DNA of 12,837 nt from Methylococcaceae bacterium. Lineage in GTDB: Bacteria; Pseudomonadota; Gammaproteobacteria; Methylococcales; Methylomonadaceae. Under the pieces are notes generated by a model. That model saw nothing but the letters and a program-made list of their open reading frames with translations, was not told the origin of the DNA and did no database searches. Both the position numbers and the translations under genes were made by a program. This document shows positions 1 to 7,341 of the stretch, one piece after another (the first letter of the stretch is position 1; every line of letters starts with the position of its first letter). Location: assembly GCA_947505055.1 (NCBI GenBank), contig CANNLO010000105.1, positions 1 through 12,837 on the forward strand, in the 5' to 3' direction.

Positions 1-2
1 CT

Positions 3-365
3 GATGGCACAGCTATTCAGCCTACGCAATTAGTGGTAGCAAAGCTGGATAATAGAGATTTCACTTTGCGACATGACAGCTCCCAACGGTTGCCGGTGCT
101 TAGTTATCGGCAGGGCATGGTAGAGCTAAGATTAACTTTACCGCTACTTGATTATATTCATGATCGCTCTATCGGTAGTTTAGGTAATCGATTAGCCCCT
201 ATTCATTTAGCGCAACTGCAATGGTTTCGGGCGGAATTATTAAAAATATCCAGTAATACTCCATTAGGTGAAATTAATTTATTACGTTCAGGTATTGATG
301 GTGAGGTGAAGCTATATAGGTATGTCGTGGATGAACAGAAACAGCGACTGGAGCAATACTCATGA
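3..365 (+). CDS. 3' end of a gene upstream of the 527-residue protein; C-terminal 120 residues, possibly DptF-like
   Basis: The frame is open without a stop from the window edge to the TGA at 363-365, so this is the C-terminus of a larger protein, not a 110-residue gene starting at the GTG at 33: that GTG has no ribosome binding site and the frame reads on upstream of it (DGTAIQPTQL). The visible part has no Walker, nuclease or membrane motif. It alternates predicted strand and helix, with a conserved-looking helix, LDYIHDRSIGSLGNRLAP, followed by a leucine-rich amphipathic helix (AQLQWFRAELLKI). It overlaps the next gene by four bases (ATGA), so the two are translationally coupled. From its position before a DptG-sized gene and a DptH-like gene it may be the tail of a DptF-like ATPase; this rests on context and general resemblance only. 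The catalytic part, if any, lies left of the window. Confidence 0.8.
   Translation, partial: DGTAIQPTQLVVAKLDNRDFTLRHDSSQRLPVLSYRQGMVELRLTLPLLDYIHDRSIGSLGNRLAPIHLAQLQWFRAELLKISSNTPLGEINLLRSGIDGEVKLYRYVVDEQKQRLEQYS
350..353 (+). promoter_or_regulatory. Ribosome binding site deciding the start of the 527-residue gene
   Basis: GGAG lies 8 bases before the ATG at 362 and 11 bases before the second ATG at 365. The spacing favours 362, which makes a four-base ATGA overlap with the upstream stop codon. The site sits inside the end of the upstream gene, typical of translational coupling. Confidence 0.55.
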
Positions 366-1945
366 TGGAAGAATCAAAGAAAAATTTAGCAATAAATCTG
401 ATGCGTTTTCCATCAAATGGTGGGGGCACAGAGTTAATTACAGACAAAGCGAATTCGGCTATTCGTTTATACGGTAGACGCTTTTATAAAGATCAAACTC
501 CAGTGGAATATTTGGCTGAATTTCTTTTAGCGTTTGCTTCACCTAAGCAAACAAGTAAAGATGGCTGCTATAAGTTTAAGCTGAACACCAATGGTGATGA
601 CATTGCGCATTATTGGCCTGAAAATAGAATTGCACTTAAGCTTTTTTCTTTGTTTTCTTCCTCTAAATTGGAAACAAGACACCCTGCTCATCGGCAAGCT
701 TACTTGGCTGCGTTAGACACCGTTAAAGAACGAATCGGTGGAACTAAAGATGAGCAGGAAGAGACACTGCGCTTGATTCAGAGCCTATTCGGCGGTTTTG
801 TCGGAGTTGCCAGAAACCGCACTTGGGTTACTTATAGCTTTCTTCCTGTTACAACTAGATTATTAGCTAGAGAGTTGAATTGGTTGCATTCTAAAGCAAC
901 TAAGGACAAGTCACTAAAGAATTGGGAAAGTATTGCCACGTATTCTTATTTTGCACATGATCGACATAATTTCATGGCTAGAGGTGGTGAGCTACTTTAT
1001 TTGCAAGTTGTAAATTTATTTGCCCAACAAGATGCAGATGAAAAAAGTATCATATTAAAAGAAAAAGAATATCAGCATTTAGCTAAACGAATTAATGGGT
1101 TAAGTATTAGATTAGAAGATCATTTGCGTATCATGTTAGTTGAATCTTCAGTGCAATTAAGTTGCTTAGGTGATTTTATTGAAGGTACTTTAGATGAATA
1201 TAAGATTAAATTAGAACCTAAGCCTGCTTATCTTGGATGGGTACCAGTTGTTAGCCGAACAGAAGGTCTATTGTTTGCGATGGAAATGGACAATGTCTGT
1301 TTATCAAATGTTGGGACCCTAGAAAAATTGGATTTATTGCAAATTCTTTGCTGTATGCAAGTGCTGCGTAGTTTATGTTTTCAGGCACGCCGAATTGATG
1401 AAACGGAAAAATATACACAAGGATTTGTAGGTAATTATGCGTGGATAGTAACTGACCCTGAGGCTAAATTAGGCACTCCAATACGTCAAATGGCACAGAG
1501 TTCATTTGGACTTATTGAAGAATTACTGTATCGGGTTTTAAAAAATAACACTATTTTAGGTGCTGGCAGTGATGTGGAAGCAGAAAAACATGGATTCCAG
1601 ATATTTAGAAAATTATCCAAAGAAATTGGATTGGTTGTACCTCGTAAAGGTGCTGGCCAACGTTTTACGCTCCATCAAGGCTTGTTACGTTTTTTAGTTG
1701 CCACCTTAGTATCTCCGGGTGAACGCATTCGTTTGACTCATTTTTATCAGCGGGTTTTTGCACATTACGGGATTGCTTTAGGCGGAGAACAACTTGCTGT
1801 AGCACTTAATTGGTGCGGCAACGAGGCCGACGGTGATAGCTATGCCGTATCGTCAAGTACTGCTTGGGTCGAAGAAGCTTTGCAGCAGGGTGGATTTCTC
1901 GTTGAACTGTCCGATGCAGTATCAATGGTTAAAAATCCAGGATAA
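362..1945 (+). CDS. Uncharacterised 527-residue protein, predicted subunit of the defence cluster (DptG-position)
   Basis: I do not recognise a named domain with confidence. The protein is soluble (no signal peptide or membrane segment) and appears mostly helical. It has no P-loop and no obvious nuclease triad. Two blocks look conserved: residues 36-60, rich in aromatic residues with RRFYKDQTPVEYLAEFLL at its core, and residues 434-475, where a short strand-helix unit (RFTLHQGLLRFLVATLVSPG) runs into a helix ending HYGIALGGEQ, which could be a winged-helix-like or interaction fold. A cysteine-rich helix (LQILCCMQVLRSLCFQARR) lies near residues 327-345. It is coupled to the upstream gene by ATGA and is 20 bases from the giant ATPase gene, so it probably belongs to the same complex. 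Position and size recall DptG, between DptF and DptH, though DptG is usually shorter (about 400-450 residues, from memory). The start at 362 is set by GGAG at 350; ATG at 365 is the alternative. The reading frame is secure; the function is unknown. Confidence 0.9.
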   Translation: MMEESKKNLAINLMRFPSNGGGTELITDKANSAIRLYGRRFYKDQTPVEYLAEFLLAFASPKQTSKDGCYKFKLNTNGDDIAHYWPENRIALKLFSLFSSSKLETRHPAHRQAYLAALDTVKERIGGTKDEQEETLRLIQSLFGGFVGVARNRTWVTYSFLPVTTRLLARELNWLHSKATKDKSLKNWESIATYSYFAHDRHNFMARGGELLYLQVVNLFAQQDADEKSIILKEKEYQHLAKRINGLSIRLEDHLRIMLVESSVQLSCLGDFIEGTLDEYKIKLEPKPAYLGWVPVVSRTEGLLFAMEMDNVCLSNVGTLEKLDLLQILCCMQVLRSLCFQARRIDETEKYTQGFVGNYAWIVTDPEAKLGTPIRQMAQSSFGLIEELLYRVLKNNTILGAGSDVEAEKHGFQIFRKLSKEIGLVVPRKGAGQRFTLHQGLLRFLVATLVSPGERIRLTHFYQRVFAHYGIALGGEQLAVALNWCGNEADGDSYAVSSSTAWVEEALQQGGFLVELSDAVSMVKNPG

Positions 1946-1954
1946 TTATTCTAT

Positions 1955-1960
1955 AAGGAA
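1955..1960 (+). promoter_or_regulatory. Strong ribosome binding site of the 1791-residue gene
   Basis: AAGGAA sits 5 bases before the ATG at 1966 and fixes this start. The ten-base string AAGGAATTAG (1955-1964) recurs before the 1493-residue gene at 8215-8224, so the two largest proteins share an initiation leader. Confidence 0.75.
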
Positions 1961-1965
1961 TTAGC

Positions 1966-4900
1966 ATGAACCTTTTTACTGAGACGTTAGCGGAATATTT
2001 AAAAGAAGAATGGGCGCGGGTAATGGCGTCCTCTGATGGTGTAAAGGAAGCTCGTTTTATTGTTGAAAGTCTTGATCCTTTCAGTACCTTTAAGCTCTTT
2101 AGTTCATTAGAAGCCTATCGGCTAGAAAGTCTCAGGCATAGTCAAATAGAGTGCCATTTTAGAGTAGCAAAAAACTTATGGACAGCATGGTGTAAACGTG
2201 AGAGCGAAGTAGCACTTCAAAATGCCATGGCTGAGTGCGGTGGGATTTCAGAAAATGGCGAATTGAAGTGGATAGATTTAGATGATCGGTTAACGTGGTA
2301 TCGCAACCGTACTTTACCTGAAAACAAAGATGGTTTGGTTGTAGTTCTATTAGGCTTTAATCATGCATCTGATCAAGGGGGATTGGCAAACTTTCATTTG
2401 GTTGATGAAAATAGGCTATGGAATGAATTGGGACAAGGTTTTAATCTATGGATTGATAATATCAATCAGCGTTTTAGCCTGGATGCTACGGAGCTTCAAA
2501 TTGAAAGGTTTGATGCTTTGTTACATCAACTCTTTAAAGTACGTCCCCGTCGGTTAGTCAGACTTGCTGAATTTTTTGAACTTGAGGTCTTTAGTCAGAA
2601 TGATAATTTCGATTCAATGGACGAAGTTATTGAGTGTTGTTATAAATTATTGCCGTTTTGGGATATTCCGCCATTATTAAATGTAAATAATACAAAAAAA
2701 AACGCTAATTTAATTAAAGAAGCTGAAGTCTTTATCTCACATCAGCGTTTCACAATCAATACTCAACAAGAAAAAGCTTGGAAAAAAATAGAAAAAAAAC
2801 TGGCTGATAGTGATGCTGAATTTGAAGTTCCTGAGACTTTAAGTGTGCAACCACTATATCTGGATATAAAAGCCTTTAGTGATACGTTATATGACTTTAT
2901 TTTTAAAGCGAATGCTGAAGCTAAAGCAAGGTTGATGCAGACAGATTTAGTACCAATTCTGGAAATTTTAAAACTTCCTACGGATGCTAAAAAACCTTCC
3001 CGGGATAAAATACAACGGCTTTCAGGATTTAGTCTTGAAGTGATGTTACAAGCAATTTGGAGTACGTTGCTGGAGTTTGAGGCGCAGAACGGAAGAGGCG
3101 CTTTGGCGGATAGTATACAAAAAATTGAAGTAGTGGTTGACAGATTTAGTCACGACCTTGATGCCGATTTGGATGATGGAATAGATGTAAAAAGTTTGGC
3201 TGCAGAGTTATTGTCTGGTTGTTTGGGCGGTTTAGCTGAATTGTTAAATCAAATTGATTTACGTATGTCGAGTGATTGCGATCAGGCGTTTTATTGGCGC
3301 GAGCAATGGAGTCATCTTGATACTGTTCCTATTTCGTTAAATATGGAGCAAATAACTTATGGCACCAGCCGAGCAAGGCCCAATGTGTGTTTTAGGGTTG
3401 TCATCGTTGCCGAGGAAGAGATTAAAGCGTTTAAGCCTCGAGTTTTTCAATGGTCCTTTGGGCCAACCCATGCCGAAAGGGTACGTTTTTTTTGTGCGCG
3501 GACTGTCCTGGAACAATGGGAACCTTTTGTCAGTAATGGCGTAAGAATGCTCCCCGCTTTTCAAATGCCTGTGGTTGTTATGACCGCGCTTTATTTTGCC
3601 TCCGATGAAGACGAGGCAAATCGCCTTGTGAGTCAGGCATTGAGCCAGATTCAAATAATAAATCTGGCGGCTGACATTAATGCAAGTAATGTCGACCCAT
3701 TGATTTGGAATGATTTACGGGATCTTAGTTTAACTTATCGAAACTGGCTTCAGTCATTTATAGGTCAGGGCTACTATCTAGCTATGAGTGAATGTTTTTT
3801 AGCGTTGCAATCTGCTTACGAGAAACTCGCTAAAAGAGTTTTGGACAAAAGTATTACAGGTAGCGAAGAGTTATTGCGCAGATTTTATAAGGCATTTTTG
3901 CTGGTCGATGAACGCATGAACCCTAACGATGATTATTTACGTTCAGCAGTGGCTTGGGGAATTAGTCCACCTGTTCTGGAGTTGACTCAAGGTCGCGCCC
4001 GTTTTTTATGTGATAGTTTTCCTGAGGTTGTCGGCGAACATTTAGTTACCCGTGACGGCAAATCTGTGTTTAATAGGTTGCTGAATTTAGTAGAAATTCA
4101 TCGTCCATTGGCAGCATTAGTAGTTGATGATAATAAAAATTTATCAGCCAAGATAAAATCTTTGGGCTTGTTACATTACCTTGGTACGCCGCCTTCAACT
4201 GAAAAAAGTCTTGCCGTGCAAACTTTGCTCCGCGATGAAGAAGGTGATGACGAAGACGATATATCTGACGATGTCAGGTGGACAGAAGAAAGTGAAGTTG
4301 TTGTAAGAGTTTTAAGAGACTATCTTTCGCTATATCCTTTTGCTGAGGATGGCTTACGCATTCTGGCCGTTCATGTTGAAGAGTTGGTGACAATTCTGTC
4401 GGGCGTGGATCGGTTTTTACGGGATTATTTGAAATGTAGCTCCAGTGATTGGCCTCCATTTCATTGTGAGTTAATGGTTTATTCCACTTCATCTTCACCG
4501 CTTGCGGTTGAAAGTCGCTTGACTGCTTGGCGTGATCAAGTTTTAGAGGCTTATCGTGAGCAAGGTCGCCCGGTCATTTTGTCGGTTGCTCATCATTATG
4601 CGCCATCACAGAAAAAAATGGTGGCTCTACTTAATAAAGAAGCTCGTCTTTATGACATTGCTTTTTTGTTTAAATTTTTAGCAGGGGAACTGACTGGGGA
4701 GGCCGAATCGGCATTGCCTTTTCAGTACGATTTCAATGACAGTAATATTAGTCAATTCCCTATTTGTGAGTATCCACGACCGATTCAGGAAGGCAATAAG
4801 TTTCGTCGGCAAAGTCTGTTAAGTAATCGCCGACTTCGCATTCAAACCTATCATGCAGATTTATCTGCTCGACTGCGCCATCCTCAAAATCCTGAAGATG

Positions 4901-7341
4901 AACATCTGATTTTTGGTCATATAAATTATGAACCATGGCAAGAAGTTGTTGAGACCATGCATGGGAAAGCGCAATGGGTGGCTTGTATTGATCCTTTTGT
5001 GGATAAACATTTACTGGCAAGTAGTGATAATAATGGTCATCGTAAAATTGTCGGATTTACTTCCGGATTGGGCGCTTATGGTGAGTTGAATTTGTCAATT
5101 TCGACAGAGCAAGACACGTTGTCTCAATTGACCTATATGATTAAAAATCATTTAACTGGCTTGCTTCCGTTTCAACAAGGTGACGATTTTGAAGCGATGT
5201 CAGTCAATGTAGTGAAAGAGGCTGAGGAAATAATTGGTCTTTCTTCATTGAGAGCAGTTGTTGGTCAAGGGGAAAAGATACGTGAGGTAATTGGCTTTGC
5301 AGCGGTTGGGCGTTTATTGGATATGCCTCAGGGAGTGGAGATGCTGCAGCTCTTACCTATTGATTCTTTATTGCATTGGTTTGTCGGTAGCGATGTGGTT
5401 CATCGTCCTGATCTGCTGCAATTGTCTTTAGTGATGCGTGAAAATGATATACCGTTAATTCAAGCTGTGTTGATAGAGTGTAAATTTGCGCAGCAAAAAT
5501 CGACTCATCTAACAAAGGCTAGGGGTCAAATTCAAGATGGATTAAGCCATTTGACTCAGCTGTTTGCACCAAATCGTAGTGATATTCGTAGAGTGAGTTT
5601 TGATCGTCGATATTGGTGGGCACAATTACAACGATCAATTACTTCCCGTTCAATAATTTCCAAGTCAGAACAACACAGAAAGAAATTGGGAGTGGCGCTG
5701 GAACAATTAGCGGAAGGGTATTACGAAATTAATTGGCAAGGGGCTATTTTTACTTTCTGGACTGATGATCCCAGTTCAGATGTAACATTAGAAAAAATTT
5801 TATTGCCCCCCAACGTTGTATTACCACCGTTAGAAGTTCCCGATAATTTTGCAATTTGTCATATTTCTATGGGTTATCAGGGTCTAGTATCACTTTTTAC
5901 AGGTAAGCCGGATACTATTAAAAAAGTGGAATTACCTTTTAAGCCAATTTCAGTGAGACCTAAATTTGAGCGGTCCAGTGAGTCAACTCCAGCATCAACA
6001 AAATTGGATAAAGAGGCTACTGAAGAAGTCCAAGAAACTATTGTAAAAGCTAATCCTTCGGTTTCACAGCAGCTTGAATTGGATACATTAGTCACATTGT
6101 TACCGTTTACAGATGTGGTTGTAGTGCCAGTCATTGACGATTGCGTTGTTGCCTCAAATAAGCCGGAGATTAAGGCATCTATTGAAGTCCTTCCACCCTC
6201 TAATCCAATGTTTAGCTCTATACCTGAGCGACTTTTGATTGGTAAAAAAAGTAACGGTGACCCTGTTTATTGGCATTATGGTCATCCACAATTAGCTAAT
6301 CGACACATGTTGTTATTTGGCGCATCTGGGTCTGGAAAAACTTACGGCATTCAATGCTTGTTGGCAGAAATGGCTAAAGAAAGTATGCGGTCATTAATCA
6401 TTGATTATACAGATGGATTTCTTCCACTACAGGTAGAGTCGCGTTTTCGTGATATATCCAAGCCACAAAATCATTTTGTTATAACTGATAAGCTGCCATT
6501 AAATCCATTTAGACGACAACAGCAAATTATTGATCCTTCAATGCCTGCGATTGAAGAAAGCCCTTATCAAGTGGCTTCAAGAATAACCAGTATTTTTACT
6601 TCGGTATATAACACTATGGGTGATCAGCAATCTTCAGCATTAGTTCGAACCTTAGAAGCTGGAATCGAAGAAGATCCAAATTTTTCTTTGAGCGGCGTGC
6701 TGGTTCGTTTACGCGAAGATAGTCAGTATGGTGAATCGTTGGCCAATAAATTAGAACCGTTTATCAAATCTCAACCCTTTCGCGAAGGAACGGATTCTGC
6801 TTGGGAGCAAATGTTAACTTCTCCTGGAAGTTTTGTTCATGTCTTACAACTTAAGGGCGTGGCAAGAGAAATTCAGAAATTAGTCACAGAATTTGCTTTA
6901 TGGGATCTTTATGATTACGCCTGTAATACGGGTAGTAAAAATAGACCTATCCCAGTGGTATTAGATGAAATTCAAAATCTAGATCATCGTAGTGATTCTC
7001 CTATCGATAAAATGTTGCGTGAAGGGCGTAAGTTTGGATTGTCTATGATGTTGGCAACTCAAACAACAAGTCAATTTGATCAGGAGCAGAGAGATCGCTT
7101 GTTTCAAGCCGGACATAAGCTTTTTTTCAAACCCGCTAATACGGAGATCAACCGTTTTGCTGATTTACTTAGTGTGGCCACCTCAGGAGTTTCTAAAGCA
7201 GACTGGGCTGAGCGTTTAGCAAAGTTACAAAAAGGTCAGTGTTGGTCACTTGGTCCAGTGATTACTTCAAACGGAAATCTTCAAGATAAAGCTGTTTTAG
7301 TGTCGATTACATCCCTTGAAGATCGCGATTTAGGTTGTTAA
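1966..7341 (+). CDS. Giant DptH-like protein: predicted PD-(D/E)xK-type nuclease region plus C-terminal HerA/FtsK-family ATPase
   Basis: This 1791-residue soluble protein is the likely motor and effector of the cluster. Residues 1-300 are helical and include an arginine-rich turn and hydrophobic strand, YRNRTLPENKDGLVVVLLG, at 112-130. An acidic stretch lies at 757-777. At 1006-1046 come CIDPFVDK and GFTSGLGAYGE, two sharp motifs in a region of unknown fold. A PD-(D/E)xK-like signature follows: P1148-D1149, E1171-C-K1173 and Q1188, with a candidate helix glutamate at 1085-1088. A Ser/Thr/Glu/Pro-rich linker (about 1326-1418) leads to the ATPase domain: Walker A GASGSGKT 1452-1459, the strand SLIIDYTDGF 1476-1485, Walker B PVVLDE 1663-1668 and the HerA-type segment REGRKFGLSMMLATQ 1685-1699. 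HerA-like rings translocate DNA. A giant protein with a C-terminal HerA domain, third in a row, matches DptH of phosphorothioate-dependent restriction. That assignment is inference; the ATPase call is firm. An in-frame A9 tract at 2694 may allow slippage. Confidence 0.9.
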   Translation: MNLFTETLAEYLKEEWARVMASSDGVKEARFIVESLDPFSTFKLFSSLEAYRLESLRHSQIECHFRVAKNLWTAWCKRESEVALQNAMAECGGISENGELKWIDLDDRLTWYRNRTLPENKDGLVVVLLGFNHASDQGGLANFHLVDENRLWNELGQGFNLWIDNINQRFSLDATELQIERFDALLHQLFKVRPRRLVRLAEFFELEVFSQNDNFDSMDEVIECCYKLLPFWDIPPLLNVNNTKKNANLIKEAEVFISHQRFTINTQQEKAWKKIEKKLADSDAEFEVPETLSVQPLYLDIKAFSDTLYDFIFKANAEAKARLMQTDLVPILEILKLPTDAKKPSRDKIQRLSGFSLEVMLQAIWSTLLEFEAQNGRGALADSIQKIEVVVDRFSHDLDADLDDGIDVKSLAAELLSGCLGGLAELLNQIDLRMSSDCDQAFYWREQWSHLDTVPISLNMEQITYGTSRARPNVCFRVVIVAEEEIKAFKPRVFQWSFGPTHAERVRFFCARTVLEQWEPFVSNGVRMLPAFQMPVVVMTALYFASDEDEANRLVSQALSQIQIINLAADINASNVDPLIWNDLRDLSLTYRNWLQSFIGQGYYLAMSECFLALQSAYEKLAKRVLDKSITGSEELLRRFYKAFLLVDERMNPNDDYLRSAVAWGISPPVLELTQGRARFLCDSFPEVVGEHLVTRDGKSVFNRLLNLVEIHRPLAALVVDDNKNLSAKIKSLGLLHYLGTPPSTEKSLAVQTLLRDEEGDDEDDISDDVRWTEESEVVVRVLRDYLSLYPFAEDGLRILAVHVEELVTILSGVDRFLRDYLKCSSSDWPPFHCELMVYSTSSSPLAVESRLTAWRDQVLEAYREQGRPVILSVAHHYAPSQKKMVALLNKEARLYDIAFLFKFLAGELTGEAESALPFQYDFNDSNISQFPICEYPRPIQEGNKFRRQSLLSNRRLRIQTYHADLSARLRHPQNPEDEHLIFGHINYEPWQEVVETMHGKAQWVACIDPFVDKHLLASSDNNGHRKIVGFTSGLGAYGELNLSISTEQDTLSQLTYMIKNHLTGLLPFQQGDDFEAMSVNVVKEAEEIIGLSSLRAVVGQGEKIREVIGFAAVGRLLDMPQGVEMLQLLPIDSLLHWFVGSDVVHRPDLLQLSLVMRENDIPLIQAVLIECKFAQQKSTHLTKARGQIQDGLSHLTQLFAPNRSDIRRVSFDRRYWWAQLQRSITSRSIISKSEQHRKKLGVALEQLAEGYYEINWQGAIFTFWTDDPSSDVTLEKILLPPNVVLPPLEVPDNFAICHISMGYQGLVSLFTGKPDTIKKVELPFKPISVRPKFERSSESTPASTKLDKEATEEVQETIVKANPSVSQQLELDTLVTLLPFTDVVVVPVIDDCVVASNKPEIKASIEVLPPSNPMFSSIPERLLIGKKSNGDPVYWHYGHPQLANRHMLLFGASGSGKTYGIQCLLAEMAKESMRSLIIDYTDGFLPLQVESRFRDISKPQNHFVITDKLPLNPFRRQQQIIDPSMPAIEESPYQVASRITSIFTSVYNTMGDQQSSALVRTLEAGIEEDPNFSLSGVLVRLREDSQYGESLANKLEPFIKSQPFREGTDSAWEQMLTSPGSFVHVLQLKGVAREIQKLVTEFALWDLYDYACNTGSKNRPIPVVLDEIQNLDHRSDSPIDKMLREGRKFGLSMMLATQTTSQFDQEQRDRLFQAGHKLFFKPANTEINRFADLLSVATSGVSKADWAERLAKLQKGQCWSLGPVITSNGNLQDKAVLVSITSLEDRDLGC
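5191..5565 (+). other. Predicted PD-(D/E)xK-like nuclease core within the 1791-residue protein
   Basis: Residues about 1076-1200 read as helix with glutamates (VVKEAEEIIG), then RPDLLQLSL with the candidate metal-binding aspartate D1149, a short loop, then a hydrophobic strand ending VLIECKF with E1171 and K1173, and a helix KARGQIQDGLSHL with Q1188. This order (acidic helix, D, 20 or so residues, E-x-K, downstream glutamine helix) is the classic layout of PD-(D/E)xK endonucleases. No structure was computed, so the fold is a motif-based prediction. The alternative is a degenerate, non-catalytic member of the fold used for DNA binding. Confidence 0.55.
6220..7300 (+). other. HerA/FtsK/TraG-type P-loop ATPase domain of the 1791-residue protein
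   Basis: The domain opens with the strand pair ERLLIGKKSNGDPVYWHYG (1421-1439), as HerA-like domains do before their P-loop (IG....G.PVYW). It carries Walker A K1458-T1459, Walker B D1667-E1668, and a post-Walker-B helix and strand (REGRKFGLSMMLATQ) with Q1699 at the expected sensor position. LPLNPFRRQ after the second strand is a further HerA-cluster trait. All core residues are intact, so an active hexameric motor is plausible. Confidence 0.85.

Noticed and set aside
33..365. A stand-alone 110-residue gene starting at the GTG at 33
   Set aside because: The frame is open upstream to the window edge and no ribosome binding site precedes the GTG; it is the tail of a larger gene.
2363..2557. 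A small + strand gene with a membrane-like stretch (GLIISISVLAWML)
   Set aside because: It is an out-of-frame shadow inside the HerA-type gene with no plausible ribosome binding site; the hydrophobicity comes from the overlapping frame.
3486..3493. T8 tract in the HerA-type gene as a slippage switch
   Set aside because: It encodes ordinary Phe codons within an intact frame; unlike the A-tract cluster it is isolated and gives no further sign of function.
3337..3654. Antisense open frame of 105 codons, and similar antisense frames at 4274-4498, 4760-5020, 5877-6134, 7756-8010 and 9634-9825
   Set aside because: All lie wholly within strongly coding + strand genes, show no recognisable domain, and are expected by chance.
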